From assembly GCF_018882125.1 (NCBI RefSeq), contig NZ_JACVOZ010000003.1:248001-312000 (forward strand): a DNA stretch of 64,000 nt, written 5' to 3'. Shown piece by piece: positions 41,728-51,319 of this stretch. Position 1 is the first letter of the stretch. Each line of letters starts with the position of its first letter. The notes under the pieces are model-generated. The model did not search any database and was not told where the DNA came from. It saw only the letters and a list, made by a program, of their open reading frames with translations. The translations under genes were made by a program, and so were the position numbers. This DNA comes from Polynucleobacter sp. AP-Melu-500A-A1. Lineage in GTDB: Bacteria > Pseudomonadota > Gammaproteobacteria > Burkholderiales > Burkholderiaceae.

Positions 41728-43278
41728 ATGAACGATAAAGCCAACCTTACCCCTGCTCCGGCGACTGAAGTTGTTGATGAAAATCACATCATTGCAGAGC
41801 GCCGTGAAAAATTAGCCAAACTTCGTGAAGGTGGCATTGCCTTTCCGAATGACTTTGTCCCCACACATTTAGCTGCTGACTTACATACCCACTACGACAG
41901 TCTGACTAAAGAAGAGCTGGCAACCAAGAAAGTTCATGTCAAAGTTGCAGGCCGCATGGTATTAAAACGTGTGATGGGTAAAGCTAGCTTTGCCACTATT
42001 CAAGATCGCAGTGGTCAAATTCAGTTCTATATCAGCGATGAACTCAGTGGTGCCGAGACCCATGGCGCCTTTAAGCATTGGGATATGGGTGACTTCATTT
42101 CAGCCGAGGGCAATCTCTTTAAGACAAATAAAGGTGAGCTTTCGGTAGAGTGCAGTCATTTGCGCTTATTAAGCAAGTCCCTGCGTCCACTACCTGATAA
42201 ATTTCATGGACTTTCTGATCTCGAGACTAAATATCGACAGCGTTATGTAGATTTAATTGTTAATCCAGAGAGCCGTAATACTTTTAAAGCACGTAGTAAT
42301 GCGATTGCTTCACTTCGCCGCCATATGCTCGATGCCGACTTTATGGAAGTGGAGACCCCAATGCTCCACCCTATTCCCGGTGGCGCTACCGCAAAGCCCT
42401 TTATTACTCACCACAATGCCCTAGACATGCAAATGTTCTTGCGTATTGCTCCAGAGCTATATCTCAAACGTTTGGTAGTTGGCGGCTTTGAGCGGGTTTT
42501 TGAAATTAATCGTAACTTCCGAAATGAGGGTGTAAGCCCGCGCCACAACCCTGAATTTACCATGATGGAGTTTTATGCAGCCTATACTGATTACCGCTGG
42601 CTGATGGATTTCACAGAAGGATTGATTCGTGCAGCAGCAATAGATGCTCAAGGCACAGCTCTACTGACTCACCAAGGTCGGGGACTGGATTTAAGTAAAC
42701 CTTTCCAACGTCTCACGATTACTGAAGCCATTCTTAAGTACTGCGGTCAATCCGGTAAGAGCTATCAAGCAAGCCAGCTCGATGATATTGAATTCATTCG
42801 CGCTGAACTCAAAAAAGGCGGCGAGAATCCTGATGCACCAACTCTAAAAAATGCTGGTATTGGCGCACTTCAACTAGCTTTATTTGAATTGGTTGCTGAA
42901 GAGCATCTTTGGGAGCCAACTTACATCATTGATTACCCAATTGAAGTGAGTCCACTAGCAAGAGAATCCGATACACGCCCAGGCATCACCGAGCGCTTTG
43001 AATTGTTCATCACCGGCCGTGAAATTGCGAATGGTTTCTCAGAGCTCAATGATGCCGAAGATCAAGCCAATCGTTTCCGCAAGCAGGTTGAGCAAAAAGA
43101 AGCGGGTGATGAGGAAGCTATGTACTTTGATCATGACTTCATCCGCGCCTTGGAATACGGCATGCCTCCAACCGGCGGCTGCGGAATCGGTATTGACCGA
43201 CTAGTCATGCTACTCACGGATTCCCCAAATATCCGTGACGTCATTCTCTTTCCACACTTACGTCGTGAAGAAGAGTAA
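41728..43278 (+). CDS. lysS: Lysyl-tRNA synthetase, class II
   Basis: The 516-residue enzyme charges tRNA-Lys. An N-terminal OB-fold anticodon-binding domain ([20 protein letters not shown]) precedes the class II core with motif 1 ([19 protein letters not shown]), motif 2 ([20 protein letters not shown]) and motif 3 ([20 protein letters not shown]). Length is normal. It follows prfB by 38 bases and is closed by a hairpin terminator. Confidence 0.98.
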   Translation: MNDKANLTPAPATEVVDENHIIAERREKLAKLREGGIAFPNDFVPTHLAADLHTHYDSLTKEELATKKVHVKVAGRMVLKRVMGKASFATIQDRSGQIQFYISDELSGAETHGAFKHWDMGDFISAEGNLFKTNKGELSVECSHLRLLSKSLRPLPDKFHGLSDLETKYRQRYVDLIVNPESRNTFKARSNAIASLRRHMLDADFMEVETPMLHPIPGGATAKPFITHHNALDMQMFLRIAPELYLKRLVVGGFERVFEINRNFRNEGVSPRHNPEFTMMEFYAAYTDYRWLMDFTEGLIRAAAIDAQGTALLTHQGRGLDLSKPFQRLTITEAILKYCGQSGKSYQASQLDDIEFIRAELKKGGENPDAPTLKNAGIGALQLALFELVAEEHLWEPTYIIDYPIEVSPLARESDTRPGITERFELFITGREIANGFSELNDAEDQANRFRKQVEQKEAGDEEAMYFDHDFIRALEYGMPPTGGCGIGIDRLVMLLTDSPNIRDVILFPHLRREEE

Positions 43279-43296
43279 GGAGTTTGGATAAAAAGT

Positions 43297-43321
43297 AAAA
43301 GGCACCTTAGGATGCCTTTTT
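43297..43321 (+). terminator. Rho-independent terminator after lysS
   Basis: AAAGGCA (43298-43304) pairs with TGCCTTT (43313-43319); CC and GG extend the stem with a one-base bulge. Five T follow. It lies 20 bases after the lysS stop, facing dsbB. Confidence 0.8.
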
Positions 43322-43336
43322 ATTGCCCATTCTTTA

Positions 43337-43828
43337 CTAAGATGGATTTTGCTTTTGTTTTTTGAAGAAAGTAAAAATCAAGGCCAGAAATAACACTGCA
43401 AACCAGAAAAAAGACCACTCGGGAACTTGTAAGCCCAAGATTGAAGGCAATTTCGCAGAGCAAAGTCCGTCAGCCTTAAATAACCAAGGCATTGCGTTAG
43501 CTAACTGAAATTGATTAATCCACAGCTCCAGGGGATCTATTCCACAAGACTCACTCGGGTGAAATAATAGCCAAACATGATGTCCTGCGACTGCTATTCC
43601 ATATCCCGCTGACAAAATAGCTAAGCCATGAAACAGCTTTCTCAGTGGCGAAATACAAAATGCTAAAAAGCATGAAATAGCGATTCCAAGATAGCCAATT
43701 CTTTGCAAAATACACAAAGGACATGGCAGATAACTCACTCCTTGATATCCAGTCTGTTGCAAGATGACTGCAAAAATGACTAAGCTCAAACTAAAAATTG
43801 AGAGAAACAAGTAATAGGGTCTTTTCAT
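43337..43828 (-). CDS. dsbB: Disulfide bond formation protein DsbB
   Basis: The 163-residue inner-membrane protein reoxidises DsbA and passes electrons to quinone. There are four hydrophobic helices. The first redox pair is C36 and C39 in PCPLCILQRIGY, and the second pair is C95 (SCGIDP) and C123 (GLCSAKLP), all in periplasmic loops. The length is typical. It stands alone, convergent with lysS and divergent from fpr. Confidence 0.95.
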   Translation of the reverse strand: MKRPYYLFLSIFSLSLVIFAVILQQTGYQGVSYLPCPLCILQRIGYLGIAISCFLAFCISPLRKLFHGLAILSAGYGIAVAGHHVWLLFHPSESCGIDPLELWINQFQLANAMPWLFKADGLCSAKLPSILGLQVPEWSFFWFAVLFLALIFTFFKKQKQNPS

Positions 43829-43996
43829 ACATAGATGATAGCTAAAGGCCCTGACATCGGACTTAATGCAGGGCTTTATTACTAAAATTCTGATCTATAT
43901 CACTACTGAGTCCTATTTTTCATGGGATTAGCTTCAAATTAGGCCCTCAAGAATGGGATAATTAGTGCTTTGCTATCTATTAACGAATACGTATTT

Positions 43997-44773
43997 ATGG
44001 CCGCATACAACACTGAAACCGTTTTGACCGTTCACCATTGGAACGACACCCTTTTTAGCTTCACTACCACTCGCAATAAAAGCCTGCGCTTTCGTAGTGG
44101 CCACTTCTTGATGATTGGTCTTGAGCTTGATGGCAAACCTTTGGTGCGTGCTTATAGTGTTGCCAGCCCTAACTATGAAGAGCATTTGGAGTTCCTCAGC
44201 ATTAAAGTTGAAGATGGTCCACTAACATCCCGTTTACAAAAAATCAAAGTGGGTGATCCTATATTGGTTAGCCAAAAGTCTGTGGGCACCTTGGTAGTAG
44301 ATGACTTAAATCCAGGCAAACACCTTTATCTCTTTAGCACTGGAACTGGCTTAGCGCCATTTATGAGCATCATTCGCGATCCAGAAACCTATGAAAAGTT
44401 TGAGAAAGTTGTCTTGATTCACGGTGTTCGCTTGGTGAGCGAATTGGCCTATGGTGATTACATTAAGAATGAACTCACCCAAGATGAATATCTTGGAGAA
44501 CTCATACGTGAAAAACTGATCTACTATCCAACTGTGACACGTGAGGCATTTAAGCACACTGGACGCCTGACTACTGCTATTGAATCTGGTCAACTCTTTA
44601 AAGATATCGGCTTACCGCCATTGGATCCAGCAGTCGATCGCGCTATGATCTGCGGTAGTCCATCCATGCTCAAAGAAACTGCTGAAATGCTGGATGCGAA
44701 GGGCTTCAAGGTCTCCCCAAGTCTTGGTCAAATGGGTGACTACGTTTTTGAGCGAGCATTCGTAGAGAAGTGA
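43997..44773 (+). CDS. fpr: Ferredoxin--NADP+ reductase
   Basis: The 258-residue flavoprotein moves electrons between NADPH and ferredoxin or flavodoxin, often in oxidative-stress and iron-sulfur metabolism. The FAD motif RAYSVASPNYEEHLEF is near residue 50, the NADP-binding motif FSTGTGLAPFMSIIRD near 115, and the C-terminus ends in FVEK, the beta/gammaproteobacterial subclass. I start at ATG 43997 (AAYNTETVLTVHHW is the usual beginning) although the frame opens at TTG 43970; neither has a strong ribosome binding site. Its ferredoxin could be fdx at 60480. Confidence 0.95.
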   Translation: MAAYNTETVLTVHHWNDTLFSFTTTRNKSLRFRSGHFLMIGLELDGKPLVRAYSVASPNYEEHLEFLSIKVEDGPLTSRLQKIKVGDPILVSQKSVGTLVVDDLNPGKHLYLFSTGTGLAPFMSIIRDPETYEKFEKVVLIHGVRLVSELAYGDYIKNELTQDEYLGELIREKLIYYPTVTREAFKHTGRLTTAIESGQLFKDIGLPPLDPAVDRAMICGSPSMLKETAEMLDAKGFKVSPSLGQMGDYVFERAFVEK

Positions 44774-44802
44774 ATTTCAGCAATCAAAAATAATAGGATG
44801 GA

Positions 44803-45810
44803 TCACCGCCAAGATCTAGCAATACCGTTACGGATTTCTTCCACGATCACATCAGGTACGTTAACGCCTTCCTGAAACCCAGCAGCTCGTTTTTTAAAGC
44901 GACGTTGCCCTGGTAAGCGAACGCCTGCATCTAAGGCAAGCTCCTTCAAGAAGCTAGTCATTTTTTTGGCATAAACACCAGATCCCGAGATTCCAGGATT
45001 GATGGTGAGAATTAGTTGCCCAATCCGTGGACGATTACCCTTAGGATCAAAAAAAGAATCTGCTTCATAGGAAAACTGGCTACCCGAGAGACCCACCACC
45101 AATAGCTCAACGATCATTGCTAGCAAAGCACCCTTATCTCCACCTAAGGGAACCATCAAGCCTTTTAAGCCCTCTTTAGGATCGGTTGTAGGCTCTCCCG
45201 AAGCAGTTAAGGCCCATCCTAGTGGAATGGATTGACCATTCTTATCGGCCACCATGAGTTTGCCTCGCGCCACCGCTGATAAGGACATATCAATGACAAG
45301 CGGATCTCGCCCTTTAACTGGAAAAGCGGCTGCCAAGGGGTTTGTGCCGAATAGCGCTTTGCGCCCTCCTGCCATCGGCATTGCTGCCGGTGTATTGCCA
45401 AATAGAAGTGAGATATATCCAGCACGTGCAGCTGCTTCTGTGAAATGCCCAGCAACGCCAAAATGATGGCTATTTTTAATAGCAACCAATCCGATACCTG
45501 TTTTAGATGCCAAATTTACGGAAATATCAGTGCCATAACGCAACGCAGGAAAGGCTAATCCATCCCCAGCATCGACCAGCATTGCAGACGATTTAAAAGG
45601 AGTGAGTTTGAGCTTTGCCTGCTTTTCAACGCGACCATGCACAGCATGTCCAGCATATTGAGGTACACGGGATAAACCATGTGACCCAAGCCCATCTAAC
45701 TCCGCTAAGGCTAAAAATTGAGCAGTCTCTTTTGCAGCTTCTGCAGATATGCCAGATGCTCTTAAGCCCTCTGTGCTCAAATCAAGCATTTCTTGATAAC
45801 TTAGTAGCAT
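44803..45810 (-). CDS. LDH2/MDH2-family (malate/L-lactate-type) dehydrogenase, ComC-like
   Basis: The 335-residue NAD(P)-dependent enzyme belongs to the LDH2/MDH2 oxidoreductase family. Visible blocks are LDGLGSHGLSRVPQYA near residue 40 with the catalytic His, IKNSHHFGVAGHFTEAA near 110, and GTNPLAAAFPVKGRDPLVID. Characterised relatives oxidise malate, ureidoglycolate or (R)-3-sulfolactate (ComC). It overlaps by one base the end of a D-2-hydroxyacid dehydrogenase gene, and that pairing matches the ComC/SlcC pair that racemises sulfolactate. The substrate is therefore inferred from context only. Confidence 0.85.
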   Translation of the reverse strand: MLLSYQEMLDLSTEGLRASGISAEAAKETAQFLALAELDGLGSHGLSRVPQYAGHAVHGRVEKQAKLKLTPFKSSAMLVDAGDGLAFPALRYGTDISVNLASKTGIGLVAIKNSHHFGVAGHFTEAAARAGYISLLFGNTPAAMPMAGGRKALFGTNPLAAAFPVKGRDPLVIDMSLSAVARGKLMVADKNGQSIPLGWALTASGEPTTDPKEGLKGLMVPLGGDKGALLAMIVELLVVGLSGSQFSYEADSFFDPKGNRPRIGQLILTINPGISGSGVYAKKMTSFLKELALDAGVRLPGQRRFKKRAAGFQEGVNVPDVIVEEIRNGIARSWR

Positions 45811-46745
45811 TAGTTTTTTTCCAAAAAGTGACTAACTTCATTTGCAATTAACTGACTTACTCTTTCATTACTCTCAGCTGTCACTCCAGCAATATGGGGA
45901 GTAAGAATTAAATTCTCTATGTTTGAGAAATGACTTAAATCCTTTGCCGGCTCAGCAGAAAATACATCAATCGCAGCGCCGCCTATTCGACCCGAACGCA
46001 ATCTCTCTGCCAATGCATTCTCATCCAAAATGCCGCCTCGCGCAGTATTAATCAATATAGCCCCCTCTTTCATCAAATCTAGAGTTGCGGCATTAAATAG
46101 ATTCTTCGTTTCAGGTAGCAGCGGTAAATGCAATGAGACATAGTCACTTTTCCCTAACAAGTCTTGCAGTGGCATCAAGGGTACTGAAAAATCTCCCATA
46201 GCAACTTCAGACCCACTGAGAAATGGGTCATAAGCAATACAGCGCAGCCCCAAACCATTTGCATTTTTGGCCAGTACTTTTCCAATACTGCCAAAACCAA
46301 TGATCCCTAAATATTTACCAGCGCATTCAGCCTGGCCAGAAAATGTTGAACGGGGCCACTTGCCTTCGAGAGTCAACTGCGTAGCCTGCTCAAATCTACG
46401 TGAAAGTGCTATCACACTGCCAATGACATACTCGGCGACAGACTGGGCATTAGCACCCGTTGCTGGTATCACTTTAATATTTCTTTGTGCACAGGCAGGT
46501 AGCTGAATATTTTCTAAACCTACCCCGAGTCTGCCGACCACTTTAAGATGAGGTGCTGCTGACAATATGTCCTCATTTACCTGAGTAAGATTTCGAACAA
46601 TCAATCCCTGAACATGTTGAATAGATTCCTTAATCTTTAAGGGATCCTTATATAGTTCCGGATCGTAGATGACCTCATGTTTCTCACGGAGAAATTGCAA
46701 GGCCTGAGGGGAGATAAACTCAGAAATTAAAATGGATGTACTCAT
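45810..46745 (-). CDS. D-isomer-specific 2-hydroxyacid dehydrogenase, SlcC-like
   Basis: The 311-residue enzyme has the D-2-hydroxyacid dehydrogenase fold: an N-terminal catalytic half with GRLGVGLENIQL, an NAD-binding loop LGIIGFGSIGKVLAKNA near residue 145, INTARGGILDENALAE with the catalytic Arg, and TPHIAGVTAESNERV with the catalytic His. It could act on phosphoglycerate, glyoxylate or sulfolactate-type acids; the late PHIAGVTxESN block and its LDH2-family partner fit (S)-sulfolactate dehydrogenase SlcC. It lies after a TctC-type binding-protein gene on the same strand. Confidence 0.85.
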   Translation of the reverse strand: MSTSILISEFISPQALQFLREKHEVIYDPELYKDPLKIKESIQHVQGLIVRNLTQVNEDILSAAPHLKVVGRLGVGLENIQLPACAQRNIKVIPATGANAQSVAEYVIGSVIALSRRFEQATQLTLEGKWPRSTFSGQAECAGKYLGIIGFGSIGKVLAKNANGLGLRCIAYDPFLSGSEVAMGDFSVPLMPLQDLLGKSDYVSLHLPLLPETKNLFNAATLDLMKEGAILINTARGGILDENALAERLRSGRIGGAAIDVFSAEPAKDLSHFSNIENLILTPHIAGVTAESNERVSQLIANEVSHFLEKN

Positions 46746-46831
46746 GGGGACTTAAGAAATGGCTCAGATTCTAAATAGAATTTTTACTAACAAGACGTAA
46801 TAAAGTAAGGCAGTAATTAGCTCATCACCTT

Positions 46832-47824
46832 CTATTTGGTGTTTACGTCAATGTTGGCCTTGCGAATAATAGGACCCCATTTATTAATTTCGGACTCCAA
46901 TAAGCTATACAAACTTTCGGCATTCACTTTAGATGGCGGGACGATATTAATACTAGATTCATCAAACCGTTTAATAACATCAGGATCTTTTAAAGCAAAC
47001 TTCAAGGCATCATTCAATTTTTTCATGCTTGCCTTATCAGTACCCTTTGGGGCATAAAGTCCATGCCACACGGATATATCAATACCTTTAACCCCCTGCT
47101 CATCTAAGGTAGGAACATCCGGCAAGCTTGATAAGCGCTTAGGAGCAGCTACACCATAAGCTTTAATAGACTTGGCTTTTATTTGGCTAACTGTTTGAGT
47201 AGTTTGATCGCACATTAAATCAACCTGACCCCCCATTAAATCCGTCAGCGCAGGCGCCGTTCCCTTGTAAGGAATTTCAGTCATACGAACACCCAAACGG
47301 CTCATCAGCATCAAGCCGCAAAGATGGGCAACACCACCTGGTCCAGCATTAGCAATATTGACTTTTGATTGATTGACCTTAATGTATTCAATTAATTCTT
47401 TCGCATTTTTAGGAGGCAAATCTTTTCTTCCCAAAAGCACCATTGGCACGTCAACAATTTGACCTACATACTCAAAATCAGTCAGAGGATCGTAGCCTAA
47501 TTTGTCATAAAACGCTGGAGTAGATGCCATCGCTAAATGCTGCAAAAACAAGGTGTAGCCATCTGGTTTAGCTTGAGCTACCTTTCTCGTTGCTACGGTT
47601 CCACTAGCACCCAGTACGTTTTCAATAACTACTGCTTGCCCCAAATATTTTGACATTGGACCTGCAATTGTCCTAGCCACAGCGTCTACAGGACCACCAG
47701 CAGAATAGGGAACCACTATCGTGATGGGCTTATCAGGATAAGCAGCATTCACTGAGGACCCAAAAAAAAGCGCTCCCAAGATGCAGAACGATGAAATAAA
47801 GGATGAAGTAAAAGAGTTATGCAT
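46832..47824 (-). CDS. Tripartite tricarboxylate transporter (TctC/Bug) solute-binding protein
   Basis: The 330-residue secreted protein has a signal peptide (residues 1-27, ending SSVNAA), then YPDKPITIVVPYSAGGPVDA and the Bug hallmark GASGTVATRKVAQAKPDGYT. No TctA/TctB permeases are in the window, so it is orphan. Its start overlaps the cyclase gene end by eight bases, and the two hydroxyacid dehydrogenases follow, so the ligand may be a hydroxycarboxylate or sulfolactate-like acid. TctABC-type importers (SlcHFG) are known for sulfolactate in Chromohalobacter; that is only a hint. Confidence 0.88.
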   Translation of the reverse strand: MHNSFTSSFISSFCILGALFFGSSVNAAYPDKPITIVVPYSAGGPVDAVARTIAGPMSKYLGQAVVIENVLGASGTVATRKVAQAKPDGYTLFLQHLAMASTPAFYDKLGYDPLTDFEYVGQIVDVPMVLLGRKDLPPKNAKELIEYIKVNQSKVNIANAGPGGVAHLCGLMLMSRLGVRMTEIPYKGTAPALTDLMGGQVDLMCDQTTQTVSQIKAKSIKAYGVAAPKRLSSLPDVPTLDEQGVKGIDISVWHGLYAPKGTDKASMKKLNDALKFALKDPDVIKRFDESSINIVPPSKVNAESLYSLLESEINKWGPIIRKANIDVNTK

Positions 47825-49949
47825 GTAACTTTTCTCGACACTTAGCAGCCATCACTTTAGAGAGGCCATCGTTAAACTCTGTTGCAATAGCCATGTATGC
47901 AAGCTCTGCCTCAGCATATTGGCCTGCAGCATAAAAAGTGTAAGCATCTTTGGTCAAGATGCATAACTGCTTCTCATCTTCAGTTGCCTCAACTTCTGGA
48001 TCTCCATTACGAATACCCATCAACTCATAGATCAGGAATTCGTTTTGTCTGCCTTTTACTGCAATCTTATCAATTGGCCTAACCCACAGACGCTCACCAG
48101 CCTCTTTAAATAGACCATGACTTACGCATATTTGCGTTTGATAATCTTTGTTAACGCCCTCAAGTCTTGAGGCAATGTTCACGCCGTCACCCATCACTGT
48201 ATAGCTCAATCGCTCCATTGAGCCAATATTTCCACAAAGGACTGCATCTGAGTGAAGACCCATTCGAACAAATAGAGGAGGAATTGATTTCTCTGCAAGT
48301 TCAGCATTGAAGATCGCCATCCTACGCTTAGACTTGATTGCCGCTACACAGGCATGGTATGCATGGAATTGGTTAAGCACTGGCGCTCCCCAAAAAGCCA
48401 TGACTGAGTCGCCAATGAATTTATCGACTGTTCCATCTTCTTCTTTAATCGCATAGGTTAGCAACTTCAGATAAGAGGAGACCCGCTCTAATAGCTCTCG
48501 TGATGGGGTATTTTCAGCAAGGGTTGAAAAATCCTTCAGGTCTGAAAAGAACATGGTGAGATAACGACTTCTACCGCCAATTTCGATTTGCTTGCCCGAG
48601 GACAGCAGCTCCATCACTAAATCACGTGGGACATAAGCAGTAAAAGCTAGGATGGTTGATCTGAGTTTTTGAACGGCGCTTGATAACATCAGGATTTCAG
48701 AGATGTAACTGGCAATAGGCTTGCGCTCTTCAATCTTAAATTCAAGAATATCTTTAATTTCTTGAGAAATCATTTCAAGCGGCTTGGAAATAATCTTTGA
48801 AAAATAAGATGCTAGAAGAACTATTCCAAGAAAAATGATGCCCCCAAAAAGCATCAGATTTTTATTGCTATTTTCTAATGGGGCAAGAAAATCTGAAACG
48901 GGTGAAACGGTTATCGCGTACCACGTTTTATTCGATGTAGTAGGAAAGCTAGAAATTACTGCAAAATACTTTATGTTGTCCGCATAGAACTGAAATTGAT
49001 TTGAGGCTTTCTTGGACTCTTCCCAGGTACGAAATGCGGCACTAACAGCCTGATTGGATATTTCACTAATATTTTTTAACTTATAGACCTGGTCCACAAC
49101 AGTAAATGTATCTTGAAAAACAGAATTCAAAATCACTTTATTATTCTTGTCAAAGATAACGGTAACGCTATTGGGGCTAACTGCATTTTTAGCCAGAAAG
49201 TCCGATAAGGTGACAATCCGACCTTGAGCACTAATTGTCCCAGCGGGCTTATTGTTCTGAAAAAATACCCTATTAATACCGATTACGGCCTGCTTGCTGC
49301 GATAAGCAAAAAACGGGTCATCAATCGATACCGGGTTAGTGCTATCAGCTTCAGCTGCTTTGAAGGCCTCTATATAAAACGGGCGTTTTCTGGGATCGTA
49401 GGTATCTGGCTTATTGAAATGCTCTATGGAATTTAGCTTTTCATCATAAAAGGTATATACCGTATCCGCACCTTGATTAGTCTTTCTATCAATCGATACT
49501 TCCGCATATTTTGCTTGCTTGGGAGGGACTCTTCCCCCTAATGGAACAGCTTCATTCGTTCGCTGGGTCTGATAAAAAGAACCATCTTGATTGGCGTAAA
49601 AGTAGCTGACTACATCTTTATTATTTTCAAGGTTAGTTATGAAATGTGGAAAGATTTTACCTTTCGCAATAAAACTAGGATCTGATTCAATCAGATTAGT
49701 AGTGATGAAAGCAGAACTCGTTAGTTGACCTAAGAAATCAAATATCCTACGGATATCTTCTTGGTTATTCCTTTCAATCGATTCATAGGCGTTTTTCTCA
49801 TAGCTCTGTTTATTGGTTTGATACGAGTAGGTAACAAAAGCAATGAAAATCGGAGCAATTAGGATAACAAACAGCGCGCTGATAGAAAGGCGCAGTTTGA
49901 TATTAGGAATATCAATCGCAGGTATAGAAAAAGGGTTCTTTATACGCAT
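47817..49949 (-). CDS. Membrane-bound class III adenylate cyclase with extracytoplasmic Cache sensor
   Basis: The 710-residue protein has a membrane helix near residues 22-42, a large periplasmic double-Cache-like sensor (about 45-355, with YDPRKRPFYIEAFKA as a Cache hallmark), a second helix near 365-385, a HAMP-like linker and a class III cyclase domain. Catalytic residues look complete: metal Asp in FFSDLKDFS near 470 and in KFIGDSVMAFWGAP near 513, the adenine-selecting Lys and Thr (DKFIGD, YTVMGD), and the Asn/Arg pair in VNIASRLEG. ATP is the probable substrate. A helical tail resembling a TPR ends the chain. The ATG at 49949 is preferred over the TTG at 49961. Confidence 0.9.
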   Translation of the reverse strand: MRIKNPFSIPAIDIPNIKLRLSISALFVILIAPIFIAFVTYSYQTNKQSYEKNAYESIERNNQEDIRRIFDFLGQLTSSAFITTNLIESDPSFIAKGKIFPHFITNLENNKDVVSYFYANQDGSFYQTQRTNEAVPLGGRVPPKQAKYAEVSIDRKTNQGADTVYTFYDEKLNSIEHFNKPDTYDPRKRPFYIEAFKAAEADSTNPVSIDDPFFAYRSKQAVIGINRVFFQNNKPAGTISAQGRIVTLSDFLAKNAVSPNSVTVIFDKNNKVILNSVFQDTFTVVDQVYKLKNISEISNQAVSAAFRTWEESKKASNQFQFYADNIKYFAVISSFPTTSNKTWYAITVSPVSDFLAPLENSNKNLMLFGGIIFLGIVLLASYFSKIISKPLEMISQEIKDILEFKIEERKPIASYISEILMLSSAVQKLRSTILAFTAYVPRDLVMELLSSGKQIEIGGRSRYLTMFFSDLKDFSTLAENTPSRELLERVSSYLKLLTYAIKEEDGTVDKFIGDSVMAFWGAPVLNQFHAYHACVAAIKSKRRMAIFNAELAEKSIPPLFVRMGLHSDAVLCGNIGSMERLSYTVMGDGVNIASRLEGVNKDYQTQICVSHGLFKEAGERLWVRPIDKIAVKGRQNEFLIYELMGIRNGDPEVEATEDEKQLCILTKDAYTFYAAGQYAEAELAYMAIATEFNDGLSKVMAAKCREKLHA

Positions 49950-49987
49950 TATTTCTTTCAACTAACCCTTATCTATGCTGTGCAGTC

Positions 49988-51319
49988 TTATGAATTTACA
50001 AACTTAACATCAGATGGATCTGAAACCAGAACCTCATCTTCAGGACCGCCCGCAAGGACAGCAATCGCGCAATTGACTGAAATATTCATGATGGGACGAA
50101 TCATTTGAGATATCGGGTCAATAATTGCCAATAATGGCAAAGCCAATTCGTAAGGTAAACCAAAAGCCTTTAGAACGATAGCGAAGGTCGGCAATACTGC
50201 GACACCATTTAAGCCCAAAGAAGAAATAGATGCCAATATACAAAATAGGCAAATGGAGACGAGCTCCCAAAGATTGAAGCTGACATTGAGTAAAGATGCA
50301 AAAAAGAGTGTTGCAACAATGAAATAGACCATTAAACCAAAACGAAAGGTGGTGTATCCAAGAGGAATGAAGAGGTCAACGGTACTCTTTTTAGCTTTTA
50401 ATTGAACTACCAAACCATCTACGGTTGAAGGAATGGCAATCAATGCATTTCTAGAAACTGCACCCATAGTCAAGGTTGCTGACATCGCTTGTATAGATTC
50501 CCTAAGGGACTTCTTCAGAGAATAACTAATACCAAAGATAGAAACAAAAACGACTACAACTGTAGCAATCAAGTAGGCAATCACAAATAGTGAAAGCATC
50601 ACATAAATCTGGGGTGATAATTTTCCTACTTGCGGCGCAATTAGCGCAATAATGCCAATTGGCATAATGATATTGAACCATTCAAATATCACCAAGCACA
50701 CCCTCTGCACGTGACGAATGGATCCAAATAAGGAGTGCTCATTTTCACGCTCAGACATCACTAAAGCAATTCCAAATATAGCAAAAAACACTAGTATCTT
50801 ATTGCTATCATTTGCGGCTAAATCTTGAAATACGTTCTGCGGAATGAGGCTAAGAAGTCCAGATGGTCCTTGATTGACTACTTCTTTAAAACCGTCAATG
50901 AAGACCACAATATCAGCCTTATCCACATTAGAGACGCCCAAGAAATCGCCAATGCGGGTGAGCTCTACCTGATCTAATTTAATGAAATTAAATAGTTGAG
51001 TACCAACCACGAGAGAAATCGCTGAGCAAACCACAGTAGCAACAACAGTCCAAATAATGAGCTTGAGCACTACGTCGCGGACATTTCCAGCGGTCATCGC
51101 TGAGCGAATAGCCAGCGGAATAGTCGTAATGAGGAATGGTAAAACGAGCATTTGCAGTAAGGCTAAATATAAGTCGCCTACAGGCCTTAAATATTCAACT
51201 GCAGGAGAGCCACTAAAGCCAATCACAATGGCAAGCACCACAAAACCAAGTGTAAATAGCGGTTTATTGATGGTGGTTACAAAATCTTTTACCGTATATT
51301 TTCTTTTTGTTAAGTTCAT
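49988..51319 (-). CDS. Sodium:dicarboxylate symporter (DAACS) family transporter
   Basis: The 443-residue membrane protein has the DctA/GltP-family layout with about eight helices and two re-entrant loops. The N-terminal half includes LQMLVLPFLITTIPLAIRSA; the C-terminal transport region includes LNGVAVLPTFAIVLKAFGLP and IDPISQMIRPIMNISVN. The usual NMDGT motif of glutamate/dicarboxylate carriers is not clearly visible (STVDGLVVQLKAK is in its place), so the substrate may be unusual. Its start overlaps a solute-binding protein gene by four bases, an uncommon partner for this family. Confidence 0.82.
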   Translation of the reverse strand: MNLTKRKYTVKDFVTTINKPLFTLGFVVLAIVIGFSGSPAVEYLRPVGDLYLALLQMLVLPFLITTIPLAIRSAMTAGNVRDVVLKLIIWTVVATVVCSAISLVVGTQLFNFIKLDQVELTRIGDFLGVSNVDKADIVVFIDGFKEVVNQGPSGLLSLIPQNVFQDLAANDSNKILVFFAIFGIALVMSERENEHSLFGSIRHVQRVCLVIFEWFNIIMPIGIIALIAPQVGKLSPQIYVMLSLFVIAYLIATVVVVFVSIFGISYSLKKSLRESIQAMSATLTMGAVSRNALIAIPSTVDGLVVQLKAKKSTVDLFIPLGYTTFRFGLMVYFIVATLFFASLLNVSFNLWELVSICLFCILASISSLGLNGVAVLPTFAIVLKAFGLPYELALPLLAIIDPISQMIRPIMNISVNCAIAVLAGGPEDEVLVSDPSDVKFVNS

